Origin: Stenotrophomonas sp. NA06056
GTDB taxonomy: Bacteria; Pseudomonadota; Gammaproteobacteria; Xanthomonadales; Xanthomonadaceae
Direction of reading: 5' to 3'
NCBI RefSeq assembly: GCF_013364355.1
Contig: NZ_CP054931.1
Span: forward strand, 496,001-560,000
DNA length: 64,000 bases
In this document: one piece after another, positions 36,527 through 43,345 of the stretch
Layout: each line of letters begins with the position of its first letter
Position numbering within the stretch: the stretch's first letter is position 1
The notes under the pieces: model-generated
Told to the model about the DNA's origin: nothing
The model's input: the letters and a program-made list of their open reading frames with translations, nothing else
Database searches by the model: none
Made by a program: the position numbers and the translations under genes

Positions 36527-36937
36527 TCACGCGGCCTGCAGCTGCACATCCACGTATTCGGACAGGCCTCGGCAGGCCAGCAGCAGACCTTCGCGGGCGT
36601 CGTCGCCCAGTTGCTGCGTGTCGCCACCGTCCACGCGCACGCGTTCGCTGGCGTGCAGCAGTTCCAGCAGGAAGGTCAGCCCGGCATTGGCGCGGTCGAT
36701 GCGCGCCATCGCCATGCACTGCGCCTGTGTTCGCCCCTTGTGTGGCCACGGCTGTCCGTCGGCCGCTTCCACCTGGCGGATGCGCTGCAGGCAGTCCAGC
36801 AGGGTAGTGCCGCCGGGACTGTTGGCGGCCTGCGCTGCGGTGAGTGTGGTTTCCAGTGCGCGGGCGATGTCGTTCGGCAGCTGGTGGGCGGCTTCGCCCA
36901 GCGTGGCGAACAGGTACGGGTAGGTGGAAGCGGACAT
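36527..36937 (-). CDS. Conserved hypothetical protein, 136 residues
   Basis: I do not recognise it. I chose the start MSASTYPYL at 36937 because AAGGATG lies at ribosome-site distance. The protein is soluble and helical, without signal peptide. It contains DIARALETTLTAAQAAN, the segment RTQAQCMAMARIDRANAGLTFLLELLHASERV and an acidic C-terminal part. It stands alone on the minus strand between two rodA genes. Possible links to cell-wall growth rest only on position. Confidence 0.6.
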   Translation of the reverse strand: MSASTYPYLFATLGEAAHQLPNDIARALETTLTAAQAANSPGGTTLLDCLQRIRQVEAADGQPWPHKGRTQAQCMAMARIDRANAGLTFLLELLHASERVRVDGGDTQQLGDDAREGLLLACRGLSEYVDVQLQAA

Positions 36938-37086
36938 GGCGGCATCCTTGTGCGATGGGCAAGGGCCACCCCGCGTGCATGCGAGGGTGGCGGACGATGC
37001 GTGGCTCCAATACCGGTGACCAAGTGTGAAAGCGCCGGCGGGCACGAGGCCCTCCACGCACCGCCCGCCAAAGACGCACGGACGGA

Positions 37087-37134
37087 TTGCCAGCCGACGC
37101 CGCTCAACAAGGAGAAAGCGACGCCGGCTGGCAA
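37087..37134. promoter_or_regulatory. Long hairpin with a purine-rich loop
   Basis: Bases 37087-37104 pair with 37117-37134 over 18 positions with two mismatches. The loop is CAACAAGGAGAA. It does not have a GTAG head and so is not a standard SMAG. On the plus strand the loop exposes AAGGAG; on the minus strand it is pyrimidine-rich. Confidence 0.5.
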
Positions 37135-37172
37135 GCGTAAACAACACTTGGGTCAACGGGATTGGAGTCCCG

Positions 37173-37198
37173 TGCCACCCGTTGTCGGTGGCACTACA
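37173..37198 (-). repeat. SMAG element
   Basis: An inverted copy with stem GTGCCACC/GGTGGCAC and loop CGTTGTC, ending CTAC. Confidence 0.75.
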
Positions 37199-37337
37199 TG
37201 ATGTGCACGGGGACCCCCGCTGCTCCAATCAGAATTGTTTGAAACCCGCAAAATGCAGATGCCAATGGCACTCATCACGCGAGGTGTCGATAGCGACAAA
37301 CAGCGCTGACAGCTTCACGAAAGCGGCGGTTGCTACC

Positions 37338-38438
37338 GTGCCACGGGTGAAATGGAAACGACTGTTTGGTGGCTGCCGTGAGGCAGTGCGCACGATCGAT
37401 CTGCCGTTGTTGGTCGCGTTGTTGATCCTGATGGGCGCGGGCCTGGCGGTGCTGCACAGCGTGAACGGACCGGTGGCAGGGCAGGCCATGCGCTTTGCGA
37501 TGGGGCTGGTGGCGATGTGGCTGCTGTCGCGGGTCTCGCTGCTGCGCCTGCGCGCGTGGACACCGGTGATCTATGCGCTGTCGATGCTGCCGTTGATGGC
37601 GGTGTATGTGATCGGTACCGGTAAATACGGGCAACGCTGGCTCAACCTTGGCGTGTTCTATCTGCAACCTTCGGAACTGCTCAAGCTCAGCCTGCCGTTG
37701 ATGATGGCCTGGTATCTGCACCGTCAGCCGCTGCCGCCATCGCCGCGCACGGTGTTGACGGCAGCGGTGCTGATCGGGGTGCCCGCGGTGCTGATCCTGA
37801 TGCAGCCCAATCTCGGTACCGCCACCCTGGTGACCGCCAGCGGCGTGTTTGCGTTGCTGTTGGCTGGCCTGCAGTGGCGCTGGGTGGTGGCCGGCTTGAG
37901 TGCGGTGTCGGTGGCTGCGCCGCTGGCGTGGTTCGGGCTGCTGCGGCAGTACCAGAAGAACCGTGTGCTGACCTTCCTGGATCCGGCCGCCGATCCCTTG
38001 GGCACCGGCTGGAACATCCTGCAGTCGCGCATCGCCATCGGCTCCGGTGGCCTGCAGGGACGTGGCTGGGGCCACGGCACACAGGCGACGTTGGATTTCC
38101 TGCCCGAGTACACCACCGATTTCGCGTTCTCGGTGCTGGCCGAGGAATTCGGTTGGATCGGCGTGGTGACGGTGTTCGCCTTGTACCTGTTCGTGGTCGG
38201 GCGCTGCCTGTCGATCGCGGTGCAGGCACGCGACACGCACGCGCGGCTGTTGGCCGGCAGTTTCGGCCTGGCGTTCTTCGTGTACGTGCTGGTCAACGGC
38301 GGGATGATTTCCGGCGTGCTGCCGGTGGTGGGCATTCCGATGCCGCTGATCAGCTACGGTGGCACCTCGGCGGTGTCGTTGCTGGCCGGTATTGGTCTGG
38401 TGATGGCGGTGCGCGGGCACCGGCCGGTACACGCGTAG
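37338..38438 (+). CDS. RodA-type peptidoglycan glycosyltransferase, second copy
   Basis: A SEDS-family protein of 366 residues (GTG at 37338; GTG at 37347 would give 363), clearly paralogous to the RodA at 35143. It shares FLQPSELLK-like, QNLGTATLV-like, TTDFAFSVLAEEFGWIGV and PMPLISYGGTSAVSLLAG blocks, including the likely catalytic Asp in TTDF. Membrane spans match one for one. It has no adjacent class B PBP of its own, so it either shares PBP2 or works with a distant partner. The stop codon is followed by the same kind of palindromic repeat as rodA. Confidence 0.85.
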   Translation: MPRVKWKRLFGGCREAVRTIDLPLLVALLILMGAGLAVLHSVNGPVAGQAMRFAMGLVAMWLLSRVSLLRLRAWTPVIYALSMLPLMAVYVIGTGKYGQRWLNLGVFYLQPSELLKLSLPLMMAWYLHRQPLPPSPRTVLTAAVLIGVPAVLILMQPNLGTATLVTASGVFALLLAGLQWRWVVAGLSAVSVAAPLAWFGLLRQYQKNRVLTFLDPAADPLGTGWNILQSRIAIGSGGLQGRGWGHGTQATLDFLPEYTTDFAFSVLAEEFGWIGVVTVFALYLFVVGRCLSIAVQARDTHARLLAGSFGLAFFVYVLVNGGMISGVLPVVGIPMPLISYGGTSAVSLLAGIGLVMAVRGHRPVHA

Positions 38439-38650
38439 GTTTCCAGCCAACGGCGCAGCCCCTCGTGGGTGGCCGCATGGACCGATTCATGTGATTGGGC
38501 AGGGCGGGTGGGCTGCGCAGGGGACGCCGTGAACCCATCCATGGGGGCTTGTCCGCGGCATCCATGCCGCAGACACCCCTGCGCAGCCCACCCGCCCGGC
38601 CCCTGACAGTTGCCGAGTACGTCCAGCCCACGGAAAAGAAAAAGAAGATC
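38439..38650 (+). repeat. Long palindromic element, copy 2
   Basis: The head TTTCCAGCC...CCCCTCGTGGGTGG immediately follows the stop of the second rodA, as copy 1 follows the first. The arms are 38502-38523 and 38576-38597, a perfect 22-bp inverted repeat around the conserved ACGCCGTGAACCCATCC core and the CCGCGGCATCCATGCCG hairpin. The tail has TGACAGTT and ends in an A/G-rich strand (38627-38648). Confidence 0.88.
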
Positions 38651-38726
38651 AAAAGCAAAAGCAGCGTGGCCGGCCCGGCTCGGAGCGAAGCGACCCGCTG
38701 TTGCTCTTCTTTTTCTTTTCCGTGGG
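38627..38726. repeat. 22-bp A/G-rich inverted repeat joining copies 2 and 3
   Basis: Bases 38627-38648 (starting CCCACGGAAAAG) are perfectly complementary to 38705-38726 (ending CTTTTCCGTGGG), with 56 nt between them. They are the tails of two oppositely oriented palindromic elements. Confidence 0.85.
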
Positions 38727-38916
38727 TAGGCCGCGCGGAAATCTGTCAGCGGACGGGCGGGGTGGGGCGGGCGGGGTATCCGCGGCATGGATGCCGCGGC
38801 TAAGCCCCCATGGATGGGTTTACGGCGTCCCCGCCCGTCCTACCCCGCCCGGCCAGCCATCAGGAAGCCAGCGCTCTACGCGACCAACCCGACCCCTACC
38901 CACGAGGGGCTGCGCC
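38700..38916 (-). repeat. Long palindromic element, copy 3 (inverted)
   Basis: The arms are 38753-38776 and 38829-38852, pairing at 21 of 24 positions; two of the three exceptions are G-T pairs that RNA would tolerate. The core hairpin CCGCGGCATGGATGCCGCGG and GGATGGGTTTACGGCGT are the reverse complement of copies 1 and 2. The inverted head CCCACGAGGGGCTGCGCC is at about 38898-38916. Confidence 0.85.
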
Positions 38917-39056
38917 CTTCGCCGACCTTCACCGCCGATGCGCGCATGAATCTGCGCAAGCGCATTTCTGTAATCGTTCCCACAACGCCGCACAGCAGCA
39001 CGGCCGCTGACGAAGTTCCATAAAAAGTGCGCGCCAATTCACATTTTGACGCCGCG

Positions 39057-39070
39057 TTGATCCTGATCAA
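39057..39070. promoter_or_regulatory. Perfect FNR-type box
   Basis: TTGATCCTGATCAA matches the FNR consensus TTGAT-N4-ATCAA at every position. Its centre is 39063.5. A -10 candidate CACAAT at 39093-39098 puts the start near 39105, exactly 41.5 bp downstream, the classical class II activator geometry. Confidence 0.65.
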
Positions 39071-39104
39071 TGGACATGTCGCAATCGGCCTGCACAATGG
39101 CGGC

Positions 39105-39301
39105 CCGTTCGGCATGGCGCGCCGTCTTTGATGCAGCGCGAGGGGCGTCGGATGGGAAAGCAGTACTGATCCAACAGGTACAAGGAGCGCGGAGCACTGC
39201 CACTGGGGAGCGGCAGCCGCGCAGGTACCGACCGGGTCCGGCGGCCGGTTGCGTCTGCGGGGATGGGGACGCAACCGGCAACCTCTGCCTGAATGGGGCA
39301 G
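39105..39301 (+). ncRNA. Candidate FNR-controlled structured RNA or mltB leader
   Basis: No credible coding frame. Three hairpins are visible. The first, at 39187-39222, has GCGCGG/CCGCGC closing CTGCC/GGCAG with loop ACTGGGGAGC. The second, at 39244-39279, has a perfect 12-bp stem and loop TGCGGGGATGGG. The third, at 39285-39301, has CTGCC/GGCAG. Loops and linkers carry several GGA motifs, as in RsmA/CsrA-binding RNAs. There is no T-rich terminator, so a long mltB leader is the alternative. Confidence 0.4.
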
Positions 39302-39347
39302 GTCGATCACAACGCCTTCACATTTCGTGCTGAACGCGAGCAAATCG

Positions 39348-39376
39348 TTGTGATTCATGGTGTTAGGGGTTTTAAT
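39348..39376 (+). promoter_or_regulatory. Candidate sigma-70 promoter for mltB
   Basis: A -35 TTGTGA (39348-39353) and -10 TTTAAT (39371-39376) lie 17 bp apart in an AT-rich patch, 27 nt before the mltB start codon. Confidence 0.55.
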
Positions 39377-39403
39377 TCATCCATGACCTGCTAACCTGCG
39401 GTG

Positions 39404-40549
39404 ATGATTCGACGTTCTCTGGCCTGCATGCTCACCCTCGGCCTGGTCGCCTGCGCGACCCAGCCGACGTCCCCTCCGACTTCGCCCCAGGCCAGCAGTA
39501 CGCCGCGCCACCCGGCAGCCAAGCCCCAGGGCCCGGCCGAGGCCGCGCCGGAAGCCGCAGCCGCTACGGCAGCGCCGGTCGATCTCACCCCGGTACCGTT
39601 CGAAACCGCGCGTGCGAAATTCATTGCCGACACCGCCAAGCGTTACGGCCTGAAGCCCGACGAGATCCGCAACGTGCTCGACCAGGCGCAGGTGCGCCAG
39701 CCGATCATTGCTGCCATGTCGCGACCCGCAGAACGGGTCAAGCCGTGGAACGAATATCGGCCGATGTTCATCAGCAAGGCGCGCATCGATGGCGGCAAAG
39801 CCTTCCTTGCCCAGCACCGCGCCGAACTGGACCGTGTGCAGCAGCGCACCGGTGTGCCGGCCGAAGTGATCGTGGCGATCATCGGCGTGGAAACCAGCTA
39901 CGGAAAGAATGCCGGCAGCCATCGCGTGCTGGATGCGCTGTACACGCTGGCCTTCTATTACCCGCGCAGTGGCGACCCGGCCAAGCTGGAACGCGAAGTG
40001 CGCCGCGAGCTGTTCTTCCGCGATGAACTGGCCAAGCTGTTTGAGCTCGGCCGCGAGGAAAAGCTGGACATCACCACGCTCAAGGGCAGCTACGCCGGTG
40101 CGATGGGCATGGGCCAGTTCATGCCCTCCAGCTACCTGGATTACGCGGTGGACGGCAACGGCGATGGTCGCCGTGACCTGTTCACCAGCTACGACGACGT
40201 GTTCTCCTCCATCGCCAACTACTTCGTGAAGAAGGGCGGTTGGGTGCGCGGCGGCCAGGTCGCCGTGCCGGCCACGCTGGCCACTGGCCGCGAAGAGTTC
40301 AACCCGACCGAGTGGATGCCCACCTGGTCGCTGTCCGATCTGGCCCAGCGCGGCTACCAGCCCAGCGCACCGGTGCAGCCGGGCGTCACCGCCACCCCGA
40401 TCACGCTTGAAGGCAGTGCCGGCAAGCAGTACTGGCTGGGCTTCCAGAACTACTACGCGATCACCCGTTACAACCTCTCGAAGATGTACGCGATGGCCGT
40501 GTTCCAGTTGTCGCAGGCCATTGCCGGACAGGAGCTGCCCCCGGCATGA
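39404..40549 (+). CDS. mltB: Membrane-bound lytic transglycosylase B
   Basis: Lytic transglycosylase that cleaves glycan strands to leave 1,6-anhydro-muramyl ends. The protein has 381 residues; lipobox C17 (LGLVAC) predicts an outer-membrane lipoprotein. A Pro/Ala-rich linker (about 20-60) precedes the catalytic domain. Catalytic E163 lies in IIGVETSYGKNAGSHRVLDAL (short core GVETSYG), matching E162 of E. coli MltB. A later block is GSYAGAMGMGQFMPSSY. The GTG at 39401 is an alternative start. It overlaps rlpA by 4 nt. Confidence 0.95.
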   Translation: MIRRSLACMLTLGLVACATQPTSPPTSPQASSTPRHPAAKPQGPAEAAPEAAAATAAPVDLTPVPFETARAKFIADTAKRYGLKPDEIRNVLDQAQVRQPIIAAMSRPAERVKPWNEYRPMFISKARIDGGKAFLAQHRAELDRVQQRTGVPAEVIVAIIGVETSYGKNAGSHRVLDALYTLAFYYPRSGDPAKLEREVRRELFFRDELAKLFELGREEKLDITTLKGSYAGAMGMGQFMPSSYLDYAVDGNGDGRRDLFTSYDDVFSSIANYFVKKGGWVRGGQVAVPATLATGREEFNPTEWMPTWSLSDLAQRGYQPSAPVQPGVTATPITLEGSAGKQYWLGFQNYYAITRYNLSKMYAMAVFQLSQAIAGQELPPA

Positions 40550-41796
40550 ACATCAGATGGCTGGTCCCTGGATTGATCGTCCTCGCGCTGGCCGCCTGCA
40601 GCAGCGCGCCGAAGAAGCCGGCGACCGCCGGCCACGGTGGCAAGCCGTCCGGCACGGTGGTGCAGGGCAAGGGCGGGCGTCCGGCGCACTGTCCGGAGGG
40701 CTCGCCGTACGCGGCGGCCACCGAGGACTTGTCCACCCGTGGCAACTACACCGCCGGTGGCCTGTACAAGCCAGGCGTGAAAGACACCACGCCCAGCTAT
40801 GTACCCAACGTGGCGTGCATTCCCGAGCCGCTGGTCACCAATGAGGATCGCTCGGTAATCGGCAACAAATCGCCTTACGTGGTGCTGGGCAAGCAGTACA
40901 AGGTGCTCGACGACACCCGCAACTATGTTGAGCGTGGCACCGCCTCGTACTACGGCGCCAAGTTCCACGGCCGCCTGACCTCCAACCGCGAGGTCTACGA
41001 CATGTACCAGTTCACCGCTGCGCACAAGACCTTGCCGCTGCCCAGCTTCGCCCGCGTGACCAACCTGGACAACGGCGAATCGGTGATCGTGCGCGTCAAC
41101 GATCGTGGTCCGTTCCACGACGGCCGTGTGGTTGATCTCAGCTATGCCGCCGCTGTGCGCCTGGGCATCACCCAGCGCGGTACCGGCAACGTGGAAGTGC
41201 GTGCGGTGCAGCCGGGTGAAACCAACCTGATGGCGCAGAAGCCGTCGCGCCGCGAGCGCCGTGCTGCTGAAGCGGCTGCGGCCACCGCTGCCATTGCCAG
41301 CACGCGCCCCGCACCCGCGGCCCGTCCCGTTGCCGACAGCGACATTGATCGCCTGGTCAATCGTCTGCCTGCCGATGGGGCGCCGGCGCGTGGCCAGCCG
41401 GCCACCACCCAGGCCGCCGTCAGCACCATGCCGGAGGTGGCGGTCAGCAGCCTGCCGCCCAGCGCGACCGTGCCGCGTCCTGCAACGCCGGTCGTGGCTA
41501 CTGCCGTGCCGCGCAGCCCGGCCCCGGCCAGCACCAGCGCTCCCAGCCTGTCGCAGAAGATGGTGGGCGCGGTGATGCTGCAGGTCGCCAGCTTCTCCAG
41601 CCGCGACAACGCCAACCGCGCGATGGGCCAGCTCAGCGCCGCCGGCATCGTCGGTGCCACCATCAGCGACATCGCCGCCGGCGGCCGCACCCTGTTCCGC
41701 CTGCGGGTTCCCGCCAGTGATCACGCCAGCGCGGCGGAACTTGCCGGGCGCATCTCGGGTCTGGGTTTTGGCTCGCCACAGATCGTCAAGGACTGA
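40546..41796 (+). CDS. rlpA: Septal ring lytic transglycosylase RlpA
   Basis: Outer-membrane lipoprotein (C18 in LALAAC) of 416 residues. The double-psi beta-barrel domain is at about residues 120-225 (GTASYYGAKFHGRLTSNRE, then VNDRGPFHDGRVVDLSYAAA), followed by a long Ala/Pro/Thr-rich linker (about 230-335). A C-terminal SPOR domain (about 340-415, VMLQVASFSSRDNANRAMGQL) should target denuded glycan at the septum. In Pseudomonas, RlpA cleaves glycan strands lacking stem peptides. It lies between mltB and dacC. Confidence 0.94.
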   Translation: MNIRWLVPGLIVLALAACSSAPKKPATAGHGGKPSGTVVQGKGGRPAHCPEGSPYAAATEDLSTRGNYTAGGLYKPGVKDTTPSYVPNVACIPEPLVTNEDRSVIGNKSPYVVLGKQYKVLDDTRNYVERGTASYYGAKFHGRLTSNREVYDMYQFTAAHKTLPLPSFARVTNLDNGESVIVRVNDRGPFHDGRVVDLSYAAAVRLGITQRGTGNVEVRAVQPGETNLMAQKPSRRERRAAEAAAATAAIASTRPAPAARPVADSDIDRLVNRLPADGAPARGQPATTQAAVSTMPEVAVSSLPPSATVPRPATPVVATAVPRSPAPASTSAPSLSQKMVGAVMLQVASFSSRDNANRAMGQLSAAGIVGATISDIAAGGRTLFRLRVPASDHASAAELAGRISGLGFGSPQIVKD

Positions 41797-41898
41797 TTCC
41801 GCCCGGGCCGGTGCTGCCGGCCCTTGCCACCCCGGCCTTACAATGGCCACCTTGTCCCATCCTTCATTTTCCGGCCGTCCCCTGGAGCCTGCTGTCCC

Positions 41899-43116
41899 AT
41901 GAATTTCCGTTCCGCCGCCACTGCCCTGGCCGCCACCCTGGTGGTGGGCCTGGCCTCCGCCCAGACGCCGCTGCCGACCCCGGCCACGCCGACGCCTGCC
42001 GCCGCTGCTGCCCCCGCTACCGTGGCCACGCCGCCTGCGCCCGCACCCAGTGTGTCCAAGGCCTGGGTGCTGATGGACTACGCCACCGGCCAGGTACTGG
42101 CAGGTGAGAACGTCAATGAACAGCTGGCCCCGGCCAGCATCACCAAGGTGATGACGTCCTACGTGATCGCCGCCGAGGTCAAGAACGGCAAGGTCCGTCC
42201 GGATGACCAGGTGATGATGAGCGAGCGCGCCTGGCGCGAGGGCGGCGCTGGCACCGACGGCAGCTACAGCGGCTTCCCGGTCAACCAGACGGCACGTCTG
42301 GAAGACATGGAAAAGGGCATGGCGATCCAGTCCGGCAACGACGCCGCGATTGCCCTGGCCGAGCACGTGGCCGGCAGCGAAGAGGCCTTTGCCTCGCTGA
42401 TGAACAGTTACGCCGCCAAGATCGGCATGAAGAACTCGCACTTCGTGAACGCCCACGGCCTGACCGCCCCGGGCCATCACAGCAGCGCCTACGACCTGGC
42501 CCTGCTGGGCCGCGCGATGGTGCGCGATTACCCGGAAACCTACGCGTACAACAAGATCAAGGAATTCCAGGTCGGCACCATCAAGCAGCCGAACCGCAAC
42601 CTGCTGTTGTGGCGTGATGGCAGCGTGGACGGCATCAAGACCGGTCACACCTCCGAAGCCGGTTACTGCCTGATGAGCTCGGCCCAACGCGGTGACCAGC
42701 GTCTGGTGGCCGTGGTACTGGGTGGCCAGTCGGAAAAGCAGCGCGCCGATGACAGCCTGGCCCTGTTGAACTGGGGCTTCCGCTTCTTCGAAACCCACCG
42801 CCTGTACGAGCCGGGCAAGGCCGTGGCCGAGCACAAGGTCTGGAAGGGCACCACCGACAAGGTGCAGCTGGGCGTGGCCCAGCCGATGCTGGTCAGCGTG
42901 CCGCGCGGTCGCTACAACGACCTGAAGCCGAGCATCGACGTGCCCAAGACCTTGGAAGCACCGTTCACCGCCGGCCAGCAGATCGGCACCGTCAAGGTCA
43001 CCCTGGATGGCAAGCTGGTGGCCGAAGCGCCGCTGGTGGCAGTGGCCGCCGTCGAGCAGGCCGGTTTCTTCAAGCGCCTGTGGGACAGCTTCTGGATGTG
43101 GTGGGAATCGGAATGA
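41899..43116 (+). CDS. dacC: D-alanyl-D-alanine carboxypeptidase (PBP5/6 type)
   Basis: Low-molecular-mass PBP that trims the terminal D-Ala of stem peptides. The protein has 405 residues; signal peptide about 1-21, then a Pro/Ala/Thr linker. Active-site S80-x-x-K83 is in ASITKVMTSY, the SGN motif near residue 143 (SGNDAAIAL) and KTGHT near 248. A C-terminal beta domain and an amphipathic membrane-attachment helix at the very end (FFKRLWDSFWMWWE) complete it. I chose the start at 41899 because it opens the signal peptide. The terminator at 43142 closes the operon. Confidence 0.95.
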   Translation: MNFRSAATALAATLVVGLASAQTPLPTPATPTPAAAAAPATVATPPAPAPSVSKAWVLMDYATGQVLAGENVNEQLAPASITKVMTSYVIAAEVKNGKVRPDDQVMMSERAWREGGAGTDGSYSGFPVNQTARLEDMEKGMAIQSGNDAAIALAEHVAGSEEAFASLMNSYAAKIGMKNSHFVNAHGLTAPGHHSSAYDLALLGRAMVRDYPETYAYNKIKEFQVGTIKQPNRNLLLWRDGSVDGIKTGHTSEAGYCLMSSAQRGDQRLVAVVLGGQSEKQRADDSLALLNWGFRFFETHRLYEPGKAVAEHKVWKGTTDKVQLGVAQPMLVSVPRGRYNDLKPSIDVPKTLEAPFTAGQQIGTVKVTLDGKLVAEAPLVAVAAVEQAGFFKRLWDSFWMWWESE

Positions 43117-43141
43117 TCCGCAGCGTGCTGCGGTGAACTGG

Positions 43142-43167
43142 AAAGGCCGGCGAATGCCGGCCTTTTC
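43142..43167. terminator. Intrinsic terminator after dacC
   Basis: A 10-bp stem AAAGGCCGGC/GCCGGCCTTT (43142-43151 with 43156-43165) with loop GAAT and a T-rich end. It closes the mltB-rlpA-dacC run. Confidence 0.85.
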
Positions 43168-43235
43168 TGTTTCGGGAGCCGGTTCGGCATGAATCCGTCC
43201 GAATGCCGATCGCTCATGATGCTGCCTGGATGCGG

Positions 43236-43309
43236 GTAGTGCCGGCCGCTGGCCGGCTCCTCATGAACCCATCCGGATATGCCCGGAGCCGGCCAGCGGC
43301 CGGCACTAC
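43236..43309. repeat. Inverted SMAG pair
   Basis: A forward GTAG copy at 43236-43257 and an inverted copy at 43288-43309, both of the TGCCGGCC type, lie between convergent dacC and the lpxR-like gene. Confidence 0.85.
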
Positions 43310-43345
43310 CACCAGCCCGGCCGGATATGCCTGCAGCCCGATTGC

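Larger units (their letters stand above)
36938..37337. other. Intergenic stretch upstream of the second rodA
   Basis: Apart from a SMAG copy at 37173 and an 18-bp hairpin at 37087-37134, I see no gene or clear promoter. The AT content rises towards 37230-37330, where a promoter for rodA2 would be expected, but no element is convincing. Longer reading frames through here are extensions of neighbouring genes. Confidence 0.4.

Noticed and set aside
39207..39222. GCCACTGGGGAG resembling part of a cobalamin riboswitch
   Set aside because: The B12 box and the GCCCCCGCAACTG block are absent, and the downstream gene (mltB) has no link to cobalamin.
38876..39358. A 160-codon minus-strand frame and an 87-codon plus-strand frame (39070-39333) across the FNR-box region
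   Set aside because: Neither has a ribosome site or a recognisable sequence. The first runs through repeat element copy 3 and the hairpins, so I read the region as non-coding.
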